25,000 nucleotides of DNA from Glandiceps talaboti (taxonomy: Eukaryota; Hemichordata; Enteropneusta; Spengelidae), in NCBI RefSeq assembly GCF_964340395.1, contig NC_135568.1, positions 18,366,248-18,391,247 on the forward strand. Direction: 5' to 3'. Under the pieces are notes generated by a model. That model searched no databases. It worked only from the letters and a program-made list of their open reading frames with translations, and was not told the DNA's origin. Positions 1 through 14,235 of the stretch are shown in pieces. A program made the translations under genes and the position numbers. The stretch's first letter is position 1; each line of letters starts with the position of its first letter.

Positions 1-62
1 TACATACATACATACATACATACATACATACATACATACATACATACATACATACATACATA
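1..62. repeat. (TACA)n microsatellite
   Basis: About 15 uninterrupted tetranucleotide units starting at the window edge, so the array may extend to the left. Confidence 0.98.
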
Positions 63-2140
63 CTGTGTACAAAAGGTAGCAAGTGGTCAAAATCCCCTGA
101 GAAATCAATGCATTTCACCAAAGGATCGGAGCAGCAGTACTGTTGACTGACTATGATCTATTCGCTATCTACCAATGGCAGTCCGATAACAGTCTACCTG
201 ATTATATATGTATACATTTTCATTTATCATCACGTCAGGCATCTCTACATTTTAAAATTTCGGGGCATATGTCCCAACATGCAATAACAAGATGTAAAAC
301 CTTAACATGTGTTGTCATGACAATGTAAGTATATTCGTGACTGTAACATAACATAAGACTCCATTACTTTACCATGTATTGTGATTATACCTTATTATTT
401 GTAATGTCACATACAAACATCTTTATACTTGTATTCTTGCTTAAAATGGTATGTACATCAATAAGAAAAGTTTCGATTTTACGATCAGTTGAGCTTAAAC
501 CCGCTTCTCAACGGCGTAGATGTCGCTGATGTCATCGTCCGACTTGTGTGGTCTTGTATCAAAACCAAATGAACATCACATCTCTCCGCAATCGTCTTGC
601 TTCCGTTCCTAATTCATTCAGATGATGTGTGAGAAAGTTCGCACGTCAGTTCTATCCATTGTTAGCCGCCTGAGGGGTGCAGTGTTTGCATAACACTGGG
701 TCTGTCAACAATGCCAGCAAGCTTAAGCACATCAGATTTGGAATAAATCTGCGACACTGGTCCATTAACATTAGCACGGCAGAATTCAGGCATTGTGATT
801 GGCCATAATCAAAGTCAGCAATGATGACCTTCACATTGCAGTATTTATGAAATTGCATTATGACTGTAGTTGAAGTGATATCTGTTTTGACGTCAATCTC
901 ATCTCAAAACTACAATTATCATTCTAACTACAGTACATTAATGACTGTCCGTTTGTATTGACATTGAAATAATTGTAACAGCAATCCCAGACAATCAGGT
1001 TTCATCCATCCATCTATCAAGTCACTCTATTATCTCCTAAATTACATGGTTTCAACGCCTCCATCTCCCCCAACAAACGCCAAGTCTTCTTTCCACAAAC
1101 CCAAGCACGAACACCATCATTTTTCCCCAACAAGAAGATCATAATGGATAATTGCAAAACGGAAATGAATTGAACTATAGTGAAAGATAGTTCCCTTAGG
1201 AAATTACATTACAAATGGAAAGTGTAGATATTGAATAGTAACCAAGGGAATATCGCTACATTTGATGTGGTTTCCGAAGCACGTGTCGTGGGATACCTAG
1301 CTCTCCTCATCAGATCTTAATATACAAAGTTTCCAAAGCATAACAATTATTTCAGTTGCATTGGGTTTTATGCTCATAAGCACATATTTGTCACTATAAA
1401 CTACGAAGAAATCATTGCGAAGATAAAAGAAAAGAAAGGCCACAGGCGCGGTGTAACAATCGCGTACATACCAGTGTACTGGATACACTCAAATCAAGTG
1501 GGGAAATATGCTTCATTCATTCTTACTACAGGCCTGTCAGTTGTGTGTACCCTGGCCCTTTGTCTATGGAAATGGTCCAAGAGTCTCATTTTTATTGAAA
1601 TCTAGAAGCACACTTAAATGGGGTTCTTATCGATTTCGATCCAGTTCTTCCGAAGACTCAATCGGAATGAGTCACTGTATATTGCTTAACCGCTGACGAG
1701 AGCGAAATTTGCACCGAGGGACGAAATGACATCGCAAGTGTTTATGACGTAGATCCTGAAAAAGCAGAAAAAAAGTTTGTTGCCATTATCATAAGTTTTT
1801 GCTGCGCCTCCCACGAGCTACGCAAAGAGGATATAACATGTGTAGTGTGACAAGGCAAAGCATCTATGTGAAAAGTCGTGAATTTTAATTGCGGCTGAAG
1901 ACGTTTAAGGCCTGACCCGATGATACGACGACGAATCATCGAAGGTGGCTACCAGTTCTCTCTTATTGATATTACAATGAAACACATTTTCACTTGGTCT
2001 CCAAATAATTCTACAGAGCGTGGCAGACTCGAAGCCAAGTGAACCATCACTTTTACAGTGGACCCACATTACACCGATCTCCCTTCCATTATTTCATGCT
2101 GAACTTGATTCAGAGTAGGGGAAACATCGAAACGGAAGAC
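63..2140. other. Upstream region and presumed 5' UTR/promoter, no gene recognised
   Basis: AT-rich sequence between the opening microsatellite and the Wnt3 start codon. The transcription start cannot be placed: I see no convincing TATA box at a plausible distance. A perfect TGACGTCA lies at 888-895 and a CACGTG E-box near 1280. Open frames of 60-68 codons occur on both strands but match no protein I recognise. About 495-858 has some coding-like stretches on the minus strand in conflicting frames (see findings). Confidence 0.5.
888..895. promoter_or_regulatory. TGACGTCA palindrome upstream of Wnt3
   Basis: Perfect CREB/ATF consensus about 1.25 kb before the start codon. Candidate site only. 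Confidence 0.35.
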
Positions 2141-2217
2141 ATGAAACTGGTTTGCTTATTTTTTTCGACTTTTATGTGGTTACAAGTAACAGGAGCCCCC
2201 AGTGCTGGCATGTGGTG
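2141..2217 (+). CDS. Wnt3: Wnt3 exon 1: start codon and signal peptide
   Basis: Codes for residues 1-25 plus two bases of Trp26. The ATG at 2141 has G at -3 and is followed by a hydrophobic stretch ([12 protein letters not shown]), then a small-residue region (TGAPSAG) suitable for signal peptidase, then MWW, which matches the WW at the start of mature vertebrate Wnt3. The donor is GTAAGT at 2218, a strong consensus; it splits the second TGG codon (phase 2). An in-frame ATG at 2096 has no in-frame stop before 2141 but has T at -3 and would put about 15 polar residues before the hydrophobic core, so 2141 is preferred. The exon is assigned by matching phase to the exon 2 acceptor across 18.6 kb; transcript support is absent here. 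Confidence 0.82.
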
Positions 2218-2290
2218 GTAAGTACGGTCAAATGCATAATACTTAGAGAAGGATAAACTCACAAATAGATAGATAGATAGATAGATATAC

Positions 2291-2321
<31 letters not shown>

Positions 2322-2322
2322 T

Positions 2323-2395
<73 letters not shown>

Positions 2396-2952
2396 GCGCG
2401 AGCGCAAGCGAGTGAATGTATGTATGTAATATGTACGTATGTATGTATGTATGTATGTATGTATGTATGTATGTATGTATGTATGTATGTGTGTCTGTAT
2501 GTCTGTCTGTCTGTCTGTATGCATGCATGCATGCGCTCATGTACACGTGTGTGTATGTATGTGTGTGTGTGTGTGTGTCAATGTGATGTGCGTAAAGTTG
2601 GATATTTTAAATCTACTTTAAACAAAAGTCCTGGTGTTAAAACATTTGCAGTAATTTTATTCACATGGACGCACTTTGTGAATAGCAATTTAGTGATTTA
2701 TCTAGCATGGCAGGCCGCCAGTGTTTAACTAACCTCAAAGTTTAAAGATTAAACAACTGGCGTTACGCTTGTCGCTTGCTCATAATTAGTATTTCGACAA
2801 GTTGGGAAATTGAGTAGACGAGGTGTAACGAGGAAAACTACATAGCTATGTATAAAGTCGCCAACAATATATTGTCCAGTGTGTGGATTAACGTACTTCA
2901 CTTGAAGTACTTCTAGTAAGAATGTTGTTGGGAACTGGCTTGATGGCTTCTA

Positions 2953-3044
<92 letters not shown>

Positions 3045-6000
3045 TCTTATCTAGATTTTTAAAATGTCCATTTGTCATAGTATTACATCTGTGACTGAAA
3101 AGTTGTTACCACAAGATTTATTGCGTATTCTTGCCCATAATCACCACCAATTAACCCAATCATTGACTGTGACAAGAGATATGTACAAATACATGATATG
3201 TGAGCGATAGACAAAGACTGATAGGTTTCAGCATGGTCTTTGAAATAGTAGTACCGTTGTTGTCAGGCGGTTGGTGTCTATCGTAGACCAATTGGCCTAC
3301 CGTTCGCGTGATAGACGGCCCGGCAAGGCACTTGTTACGACCTGTCAACGGTTCTATCATTCACGATGAAATGACAGGTCGGCACTGGTGAACCCCGAAG
3401 CAGAGACCAGGGGAAAGTAGTACTCAACTTCGACTGACCGGTTTTTCTCTAACTTTAAACCAACATTTATTAAGAGTGGCCCTCGGGCACTTGGCTCTTC
3501 TTGGGAGATATGATGTTAGAAAGATTCTGACGAAATTTAAAAGTACCAATTGCAAATTACTAAGCCAGTAATGTTCAGAGAATATAACAAAAAACGAGAA
3601 GAGATTGAGTAGGAGACACTTTGTATTCAGGTCAACTATACATACTACGTGCCATTAACATCTTGGACGTAAACCGGGTAACTGTGGTAGCCATAGATCA
3701 TCATACAATCCACTTCTGGTTTTTACTTCTTACTGTCTTAAATAACAATTTGTTATTTTTTAACACAGTATGTCATATGAACAACAATAACGTTTAAAGG
3801 ACGGCAATATATATACATACACACACACATACATACATACATACATACATACATACATACATACATACATACATACAACACAGTATCGTTACATAGTGTT
3901 TCACTCTGTTGCGATGATCAGACGCCTAACTGTACACTTCTATGAACTATATGAACACTGTTTACTCCGGCATAGTATACTGAATTTATATATGTAACAT
4001 CTGGACAAAATAGTAAAATAGTAAGTGACAAGTACACTGTCTGAAAACACAGACACAAACATCCATATTACTTTAGAACTGAGCATGATGATCGTGAGAA
4101 CTGTCTATTATTTTACCAGCATCTAGCAACTTAACGGCTGATGACAAATAAAACAGTGGAAAATGGCAAAGTAAACAATTGACACAATTTAATTGCATTT
4201 ATGAGAACCAAACCTGCCAGTTATTACTTTACCCTGGCCAAATCGTCAGTTTACGACTATAGTGATGGGTCGCCTAGGTCAATACCGTAGTATTCATACT
4301 TACTATTGGATAGGTTTTCTTTTTGAAAAATCGTGAATAAACTCTTCAACATGCCCCAAACTAAAACAAAACAGCGTAATATATAGGAATTGCAATAGAC
4401 TGACATGAAGTCTACTACACCTTATATAACAATCTAAGAATACATGCACGACTCTGAATTGTTGAAGGAAAATGTGAAAGTTGAACAACACTCCAGTCCG
4501 ACACTTCAAGATAAGGATTAGCTTTTACTTTATTCATTGAATAGCTGAGCAACATGTCGAAAGCTTCTTGCCATTGACATGTATTCGTCAATAATACCAC
4601 TAAATCCCATTGTGTGCCTTACCTTTACAATTTGTCAGGTGTGATGTTGTTGATTGTCAACTGCTATGAATGTATTGTACCGTGTATCAAGTATCTCTTT
4701 TCACTGTTTGTGACTTGACAGTTCAAAAGCCACTGTTTGTATACTCGGATTAAACCCACCAAATGATTGTTGTCAATGGTAGGCACAGAACATACATTTG
4801 AAAGTACACAGAGGTGTATAGCTGTATGTATAATTGATACGACCACACCTAACTCCTCCATTACACTATTGTCAATTCTAGCCAATTACATTTACACGTA
4901 ATAACAAGGTTGTGACTGCCAACGTTGAAATGGAAATAGTATGTATCATTTTATAATTATAAACAGTTACAATGTAGGACTTTTTCGTATGAAGACAGCG
5001 GTATTGTGCTATGTAATATGACAAATTGAAGAATATACAATGTGACTTGGTAAGTTGGACGATAGTCATTGGAGAACTTCTGTGGTTGAATCGAGCTGTA
5101 TCGAAATAAAAGTTAACAATAACCCCTGACGTCATGAGTGACACCGCCATCGCGACTATCACCATTATCTCATACATTAGTCAAGTTACTTTCCATTGAG
5201 ACAACTGCAGAGATATTGTTATGTGATTTTGTTTCAAAGGAGCTTGTCACTTTCAAATCATATGTACAAGGCGCTTCATAATCAGCCCCACAAGTATACA
5301 CAACAGTGTTTTCAATATACGTAATGTGTCTTCTGGTGAGACAATCTCTCGCCTGATATTGGCAGTAAAATTGATTCTGAAATCAAACCGAAATGATGAA
5401 TTAAATACTGATGGTAAAACGATAGACGTATCATAGCAATATGCTTACATGGCACGGTACCACTCAGCCAACAGTAGACTTACATGACACGGTACCACTC
5501 AGCCAACAGTAGACTTACATGGCACGGTACCACTCAGCCAACAGTAGACTTACATGGCACGGTACCACTCAGCCAACAAATAACTTCAACCCAAATTGAT
5601 ACACGTGATATGTTGTCTCCATGTACGACTGAAGAGGATGCTTTTTTGGCTAATATTATTAAGTTGAGCAATGATTTAATATGCTTACCTCTATTTTCTG
5701 CATTGATATATTCCAATAGACAGGAACATTGACGTGAATTCCTAGCAATTCATCTCATAAAGTTGATGATGCAATGAATACTAGCACGACTTGTTTTAAC
5801 CTAGATGCAAGGAATAGTATACTTACGGAATGGAGACACGATGTCTTGTTATTTGTTGTTGATGGTGACTGTGAATAAAGTGATCTTCTGATTGAGAGTC
5901 CTATCAAATGATACTTATTGGTCTATTGGTCCTATCAAATGACAAGGGGAAAGAAACAGAAAACGTTGTCGTTGTATCCCGACAGAGCTAACATCGTGGC

Positions 6001-9000
6001 GACTATTTTATATCTACACAATTGACAACCTCACGACACCATGCAACATGTGTTCAATATAAATCGCAATGGACAAGAACACAATGACATATGTGGTATA
6101 TCATTGCAATATATAGATGTAAACATACACAAACATGTTTCGTTTGTTTATTTGGTATCGTTCGCTGGTAGATGGATTAGTGTTACCACCAATCGTATGA
6201 GTTATCGTTAATATAATCCAGGTGATACGTCATATTGAATAACTACAAAACAGAGATGAAATTAAATCGTCCTAAAGGTATACAGTTGACGGGACTAAGT
6301 GAATTTGGTAACGTAGGATATTGTACGCGTAAGGCGAACATGATACGCCAATGAAACTGAAGAAGTAGTCATTTGCTGTCTAAAAGTTACAATGGTCGTA
6401 GAATTCCACACGTGTCAACCGACGTATTTAGTGTAATTGTATACAGAAGTTGAGTGCTAGAGTATCAAGGGTTGACTAGACAAATAGTGTGTATTCAGAC
6501 CCTACATAGTTGTAATAGATGAAAGACACAAAGTTCCAGTTTGTTTGTTACAGCATTGTTATTTGAAGGTTAAATTCTATAAATAGGTTGATCAAAGAAG
6601 ATGAACGATCCAAGTGACCGTTACGTCATGATAAACTAATAGTTAAGATAGTTATGGGATATAGTGTGTAGGTATGTTATGGGATATAGTGTGTAGGTAT
6701 GTTATGGGACATAGTGTGTAGGTATGTTATGAGACATAGTGTGTAGGTATGTTATAGGACATAGTGTGTAGGTATGTTATAGGACATAGTGTGTAGGTAT
6801 GTTATAGGACATAGTGTGTAGGTATGTTATAGGACATAGTGTGTAGGTATGTTATGGGACAAAGTGTGTAGGTATGTTATGGGACACAGTGTGTAGGTAT
6901 GTTATAGGACATAGTGTGTGGGTATGTTATAGGACACAGTGTGTACATGTGTTATAGGACATAGTGTGTACATGTGTTATAGGACATAGTGTGTAGGTAT
7001 GTTATAGGACATAGTGTGTGGGTATGTTATGGGACAAAGTGTGTAGGTATGTTATAGGACATAGTGTATAGGTATGTTATAGGACATAGTGTATAGGTAT
7101 GTTATAGGACATAGTGTATAGGTATGTTATAGGACACAGTGTGTAGGTATATTAGGGGACATAGTGTGTAGGTATGCTATAGGACAAAGTGTATAGGTAT
7201 GTTATGGGATATAGTGTGTAGGTATGTTATAGGACATTGTATGTAGGTATGTGATAGGACATAGTGTGTAGGTATGTTATAGGACATAGCGTGTAGGGAT
7301 GGTATTGGACATATTTAGTATGTATGTTATGAAATATAGTGTGTCTACGTCTACTTGGGGACATAGTGTGTACAATGTAGGTATGTTATAGGACACAGTG
7401 TGTAGGTATGTTATGGGACATAGTGTGTTGGTATATGTTAAGGGATGTATTTGTTGGTCTGCTAGGGGACATATTTGTGTGTGAATATTGCATGAATACT
7501 GACCCGTCTGATAATGGATGCATTCCAAGAAGATGAAATCCAGCGTTCACTCAAATGTTGGATTAATTGTCTTTTAGAAAGGGTAGCTGTGATGGTTAGA
7601 GTTGGTATCGGCTTGTATAACTTATAATACAAACCTATAGTAAGATATATTTGTACATATGTGTTGATAACTGTATGTAAACAAATCGACATGTCAGCAT
7701 CAATTCTAGAAATGAATGCTGGGTACATAGCGGTTAAAGTGTCAAGTGTTATATTTGAACCACATCCTGTCTTGATAAGATTTTGGATAAAATGAACGAC
7801 TATCTTTGACGAGAAAGACGAGATAAACTATATAGATGATACCTACACTCTATGTCCCCTAACATACCTACAATCATATATTGTAACATAAATCAACCCG
7901 TCCTCACCAAACTCAGAATCTGTATCATTGTATTTTGTATTATGCATTTTTCAACACTTTTTTGATCTATTCTGACAAATTCCCCTTGTAACATATCGGT
8001 AATGCTTGGTCTGTGTTATAATCAATTCAACCCATGGTCTGGGCCGTTATAGAAGTCGTAATATGTTTATTAACACACACAGCGTTTTAAAGTCTATAAT
8101 AGGTAGGGGTTAAGTCGAAAATATCGCACAGGGAAGGAGAATACGGTCAACAATGAGTTAACCCTGAGAGCAATTCTATATTGGCTCCATCAACGAACTA
8201 GAATTTTCGCATATATGCGCCAGTTTAAGAAATCTATATATTCGGAAACAGCCTTAACAAAAACAAAGTTTCGAGAAGGCTACATCATATGTGAGTGAAA
8301 AGACGTTATAAATGGGTGCGTTGGAACCAACACGATAAAACCATCAAGTTTCATTGCCTAGTCGATTTTGTAAGCAATTAACGACAAGTTTACGACATTT
8401 GAAATTCCTCACCTTGATAACACCACAAAGCGATAGCATTTTACCATATGCACAACAAATCAATTGATTTGTCTATTTTCCGAGGCGTGACAAAGGACGG
8501 TGGTTTCAGCTAGTGTTCACTTTCTTAATAACACCATTTCACTTTATTACCACCCAAGTGAAGACCATAGACAGATTCCATTGAAAAAGGCAAAAAAAGT
8601 ATATTCTGAGAAAAAGACCAAGCTATCTGATAAACAGAATTTTATAATATACATCTGAACTAATACATAGTTTCAATTAGAGTCACAATTGTTTATATAC
8701 TCTCTATTGCCCAATTTCAACGGTACTTGTGACGTCATTATTAAGGTGCATGGTGCTGGTACCAACAGAATAACTGTATCATGCTATTACCAAGTATGCA
8801 ATTTCTATTTGTGGTGTGGCTATTAAAATGCACGTGTATGGTGTGGTACCAACAGAATAACTCAGTGTAACATGTTATCACAATGTATACAATTTATGTT
8901 AGTGTTAGCAAAACAACAACGTTGATCATGAAATCCATATTGAATGAATGAATGGGTTAACCTTCTGTTTGACATAGAAATAGAATTCAGTCTAACTCGT

Positions 9001-12000
9001 CTGAGATAGAAATAGAATTCAGTCTAACTCGTCTGAGATAGAAATAGAATTCAGTCTAATTCGTCTGAGATAGAAATAGAATTCAGTCTAATTCGTCTGA
9101 GATAGAAATAGAATTCAGTCTAATTCGTCTGAGATAGAAATAGAATTCAGTCTAATTCGTCTGAGATAGAAATAGAATTCAGTCTAATTCGTCTGAGATA
9201 GAAATAGAATTCAGTCTAATTCGTCTGAGATAGAAATAAAATTCAGTCTAACTCGTCTGAGATAGAAATAGAATTCAGTCTAACTCGTCTGAGATAGAAA
9301 TAGAATTCAGTCTAATTCGTCTGAGATAGAAATAGAATTCAGTCTAATTCGTCTGAGATAGAAATATAATTCAATCTAATTATCATCGTAGTTACAAAAG
9401 CTTAGATATAAATGTGGTGAACGTAATGATCATAAAAACGAACAGTTGTGATAAAAAAAACCGTTACAGATATTTTTGGGGCCGGGCATTTTAACTGACT
9501 GGGCGGTGTTTTTGGTGGGGGTGGTCATTTTGAAAAACGCCACTTGAAGTTGGGGGTTGGTCATTTTGAAAAACACTACTTGAATTGGGAGGGGGGTTCA
9601 CGTTGGAAAATGACAAAATGCGTGTCATTTTGGTGCCATAAATGACTCCTTAACAACTATAATTTGTGAAAATTTTGTACTGCAGGAGGAGGATACCCCT
9701 TCCCATACCCTCCCTCCTCTGTATTTTCCACATCTGCATGTGCCACGTGACATGCACTATTTATCGAATAAAAACATTCAAAATAAGACATTTAGTATTT
9801 AGGTATATAGTAATAGTTAGTAACTATTTTGTATTAGGTTTGCGTTAGCTTTCATTTTCATTTTCATTAAATTCACCACTGGTACTAGGAATATATTGAT
9901 GGCAGTTTGTACTGGTGACTGAATTCACCTTTTGTGTTGAACCAAGTAAATAGTATATCAGGGTTATTTGGAAGGCTGTGTTTTGAATGTAATGGAACAA
10001 AAATGAACAGAATGAAGAATCTCCCTTGACCAATGAATACAAAGCCACATAAATTGAAAGATATTCCTAAAATAATCATAAGAACTACCCAACAACAACA
10101 ACAACAACACAACACAACACAACACAACACAACACAACACAACACAACACAACACAACACAACAACAAATCTAGGGGCAAGGGAGAAGGGGATTTCGCTG
10201 AATGAATACTTACATAAGTCAGTCACGTATCGTATGTATGTCGATGTGTATCTTCAGTGTCACTATTGTCACTATTCCATGATTTACATTTTGAGGTGGC
10301 ATCAATGATATTTTTGGGTGCATCATCAAATGACGTCATCATATGGTCTTTATAACTTAGTAAGCATCAATGTCTCTTTTGGTTAGGGTTAGGTTACTAA
10401 TAGCGATGATACAATATGACCGAGTTCCCTAGAATGCCGTCTTACTGAGAATTTAATGTTTTTAATCCATTTTCTTGCAAGTTATCATTGTTACCATGGT
10501 TACTCCATCACGTCTAAGAATTCAATTTTCCCAGGACAAATAGAACATTTTCTATATTTTCCTGTAGTGTCGATTTCAAGACGTTATCTAGCACTTGAAC
10601 TAATCTATATTTATTGGAGGTTACCCCTTGAAACACAGTAACAATATAGTTGTACGTATAAGTTATTTGGTTGATAATTATTAGTATTGTTATTATTATT
10701 ATTTATATACATTGATGATATTAACGTTACTTATATCTAGTCTCAAACTAATACGGCTGTTTTGTGTACAGTAATTACTTCCAAAATAAAAGTTGTCCTG
10801 CTATTGAATATGTACGTTCAAATAACACCAGTCGTTCGTGGCTTTAATGCCATGTACGTTCAAATAACAACAAAACATGTTTTGGAGTGAGACATTCAAA
10901 TATAAAATATGTATTCAACTAAACAATATTTTTGACTTGTCTAGCTAGTACATGCTCTGCTTATAAGTAACCAATCTCTGTATGAGGAATGAAGTATATT
11001 TGTTGCCAATTGTTATTGTGGTACCACTACAGGACGCCTTCCATGGGTATTCAATTATCGACTTCAAAAACGAAGAAATGGCACTTAAGATATTTCATTG
11101 TTAAACATGACAGATAGAATGGCCACTACAGAGGTGTTAGATTGTGGACTCTTTCCAATTTCTCACAGTTCTGTACATAGCCCACACAGTCAATATTTTA
11201 CCTTAGATCAATAGAGTTGTATTTGATTATCTAACTGCCAAGTTCAAAAGGGATTTTGTATGATAGGTTTACTGAGTAAAGAACGTAATACCCCATAATG
11301 ATAAAAGCTAACAAAGATTTTGACAAAACTGTCACATTATGTATGGGTAACACTGGTACATGAAACTGTCTTCACTTGCCTTGAGTGCATGGTGAGTTAT
11401 ACGATGTTCGATTGTCATGGTGTCTTAGTTCACGACAACGATAGAATTAGAAATAATAAAACAGATGGAAATGTTTTTATTTGTTATATCTTTGTGTGTA
11501 CATTGATCCGTACTCACGCTCTAGGTGATTGGTATATTAACACCACCAACTATCTCCAGGCCAGTCTTTACCAACTTTACTATTTATTATTAGTTAACTG
11601 AAGGTATTGCAGCAACCAAACTTCGACATGTGCCAAGTGGAGTTGCTTTATCGATCGACTAACTAGAGAATCAATAAAACACTTACAGTCAATTTAACAT
11701 AAAAGAGAACTTGAAAGGGTTTAATAAGACCACACATACATCACCTAGGTGACTTGGTTAAAGAAGTGCACAAAAAGTTTATCGCTATTTGTAACATTTA
11801 CAATCGTCTCAATGCGAGTGCTATCACGAATATTGAATGTCTATAGTTATAGGATTAACCCAGTCTGTCAGTACCAAAACACATTCAATGTCAATCGCAG
11901 TGTAATGTCATGACAACTATACCAATCGCAGTGTAATGTCATGACAACTATACCAATCGCAGTGTAATGTCATGACAACTGTACTATTCGTACTGTAATG

Positions 12001-14195
12001 TCTGCTAGTTTATTCCTGCCAACTAATCGACTGCTAGTTACTGCTGTCAAAACGTTTGACGTGGACGCTGAATCGACTGCTAGTTTACTGCTGTCAAAAT
12101 GTTGGATACGGTTGAAGTACCGGTAATACGTTATGCTGTAGCGACGATAGGTAATCATTACTTCATAACAATACTAATTACTAGGCAACCTATTACGATA
12201 ATAAGTTCATTTGACGCCTCACAAGATCACCATGTAGCTGGGATCCGCTGTAAACTGTACTTGTAATCACTATCCAGGAAAGAAGGTTCGCTGAAAGTTG
12301 TCTGTTTCTTATCAACATAGAGAATCATTTCATAAGATATATAATATTATGTTGTTTCACTTGAACTCCGTCAGTAGGAATTAGACAAATGAAATCGTTA
12401 TTGAGACTTAGGGATCGGTCATTTTCTTCGGCCGGGGGGGGGGGGGGGGGCGGTGGATTTGTAGGAGGGTCACCTTGTTTTTGAAATTGGCAGTAGGGGA
12501 GTCATGCTGTTTTCAAAATTGTGGATAGGGGGGTCATTGTGTTTTGGATTGTGATGGAAGAAAAAAATCCCTTTTCTACAATGGCATATAGCCTTGTCTG
12601 AAATGTGGTACATGTAAATATTTGTTCTTATCCCTGTTCTTACATTAATTCTTTAATATTACATTCATATACATGTATTACGTAGCTACCACACTAGTTA
12701 CAGAACATGTCATGTAAATGCTTGGCTGTTTCACAATCAGTGCTTCACTACTTATAATGCACTTTGGGGCAATAGTGAACTTCAAGGTTTCGTAATTGTA
12801 ATCTTCATAGATAGTTTATAAAAGAAGTTAATCTGAAATGTTCTTCTCATCACTATGAACTTATCAGAAGGGATTAATACACTTTCTATTTTGGACACTA
12901 CATGTTATTGACACTACAAATCACCACATCTCATCAGATTCAAGTTTCTATTATACACTAGGTATGACCACCTAAAGTTCTCTAGCATACTGGTGGCTTT
13001 ACTATACATGCAATATTAATGCCACTATACCAATGTTACGGGGCCATTTTTATGTGACATGGGAAACTCATTTAAAACGTACATTTACGTTAGCTATTCG
13101 AAGCTTGGAAATATTACCTCAAAGGCTATGAATAACCTAAACATTGCCTTAATAGAAGCAAAAAACTGCAGATCTGCCAGGGGAAAACCCCCAAGGACTC
13201 CCTCACCCCCAGATGTCACTCATGCATTCAACCAACAATCAGATGTACCAACAAACTTTTTACTGTCATAATGATATTAAACTTTTCCTAAATATTTTCA
13301 CCCTATTCTAATTTGATATGATATTGTCTTTTCAAGATCTGAAACGTTTGCCAAGATAGTCTAAAATTGCCTTAAACTCCAAATCTCCCCTACCAATGAT
13401 ACTACCAGTAGATGTGCTGACCTTTACTACATGTATATGATGATGCCATTTAACTTTTTAAGAACATATTTCAACCCTATGTAAGTTATAAAGAATAGTT
13501 TCTGATACTTGATGGTGCTGTCTTGTAAAGCATGGATTGGGTTATTGCTTGAAAGGGTCTGAATAGCCTGAATATTGGTTTTAAGAGTAAAAATCCTCCA
13601 GGCCAGGCTTCTAGAGGGAGACCCCCTTGGAGCCCCTCCCTACATGAGGTGTACATATCCCAGTCTCAAGCTCTTCCCCCTACCTCTTACTGTCAAGATG
13701 CTATCAAACTATATTTCAAAAATATTTCAACCCTATGTAGTTACTTTTTACATGTTGGTGTTGTCTTGTAAAGCTTGGAAATTATTGCCTGAAAGGGTCT
13801 GAATAGTCTCAAAATTGTCTTTTCAGAGTAAAAAACCTCCAGGGCTTCTAGGGGGAGACCCCTAGGACCCCACCCCCATAAGAGATGCACATATTCCCTT
13901 CTCAAGCTTTCCCCTACCCTTCACTGTCAAGATCTTATAAAGTAGATGCAAGACAGTCAAGCAGTCCACACTGAGTCACAATCAAAAAATACCTGTCATG
14001 TGAATATTATATATGGGTGGGGTCATCATGTTTTAGAATTAAGTGATGGGGGGGGGGGTCAGCCTGTTTTGGGTTTTACAGGTGGGGGGTGTTAGTGACT
14101 TTTTGTCGGCCCGATTTAAGAGTCCACCGCCCTCCCCCGGCTGGAGAAACTGACCGGTCCCTTACGAATACATGTATGTATGGGGGGGTGAGGGT

Positions 14196-14235
<40 letters not shown>

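Noticed and set aside
2110-2728. Long open frames rich in Tyr/Ile/His/Ser or Val/Cys/Met
   Set aside because: They read through GATA, GTAT and GTCT microsatellites whose units lack stops; no domain and overlapping frames on both strands.
4878-5177. 99-codon minus-strand frame within intron 1
   Set aside because: No recognised domain and AT-rich sequence like its surroundings; length is compatible with chance in a window of this size.
7277-7728. Minus-strand open frames with repeated TYLHTV-like peptides
   Set aside because: Produced by the 25-bp minisatellite; no start context, domain or splice signals.
6651-9381. Regular repeats as a CRISPR array
   Set aside because: Units are contiguous with no unique spacers, and the DNA is animal.
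9885-10308. Gln-rich and Cys/Val-rich open frames
   Set aside because: Created by the CAA and CAACA arrays.
10378-10394. Telomere-like GGTTAGGGTTAGG
   Set aside because: Barely two units; too short to call an interstitial telomere.
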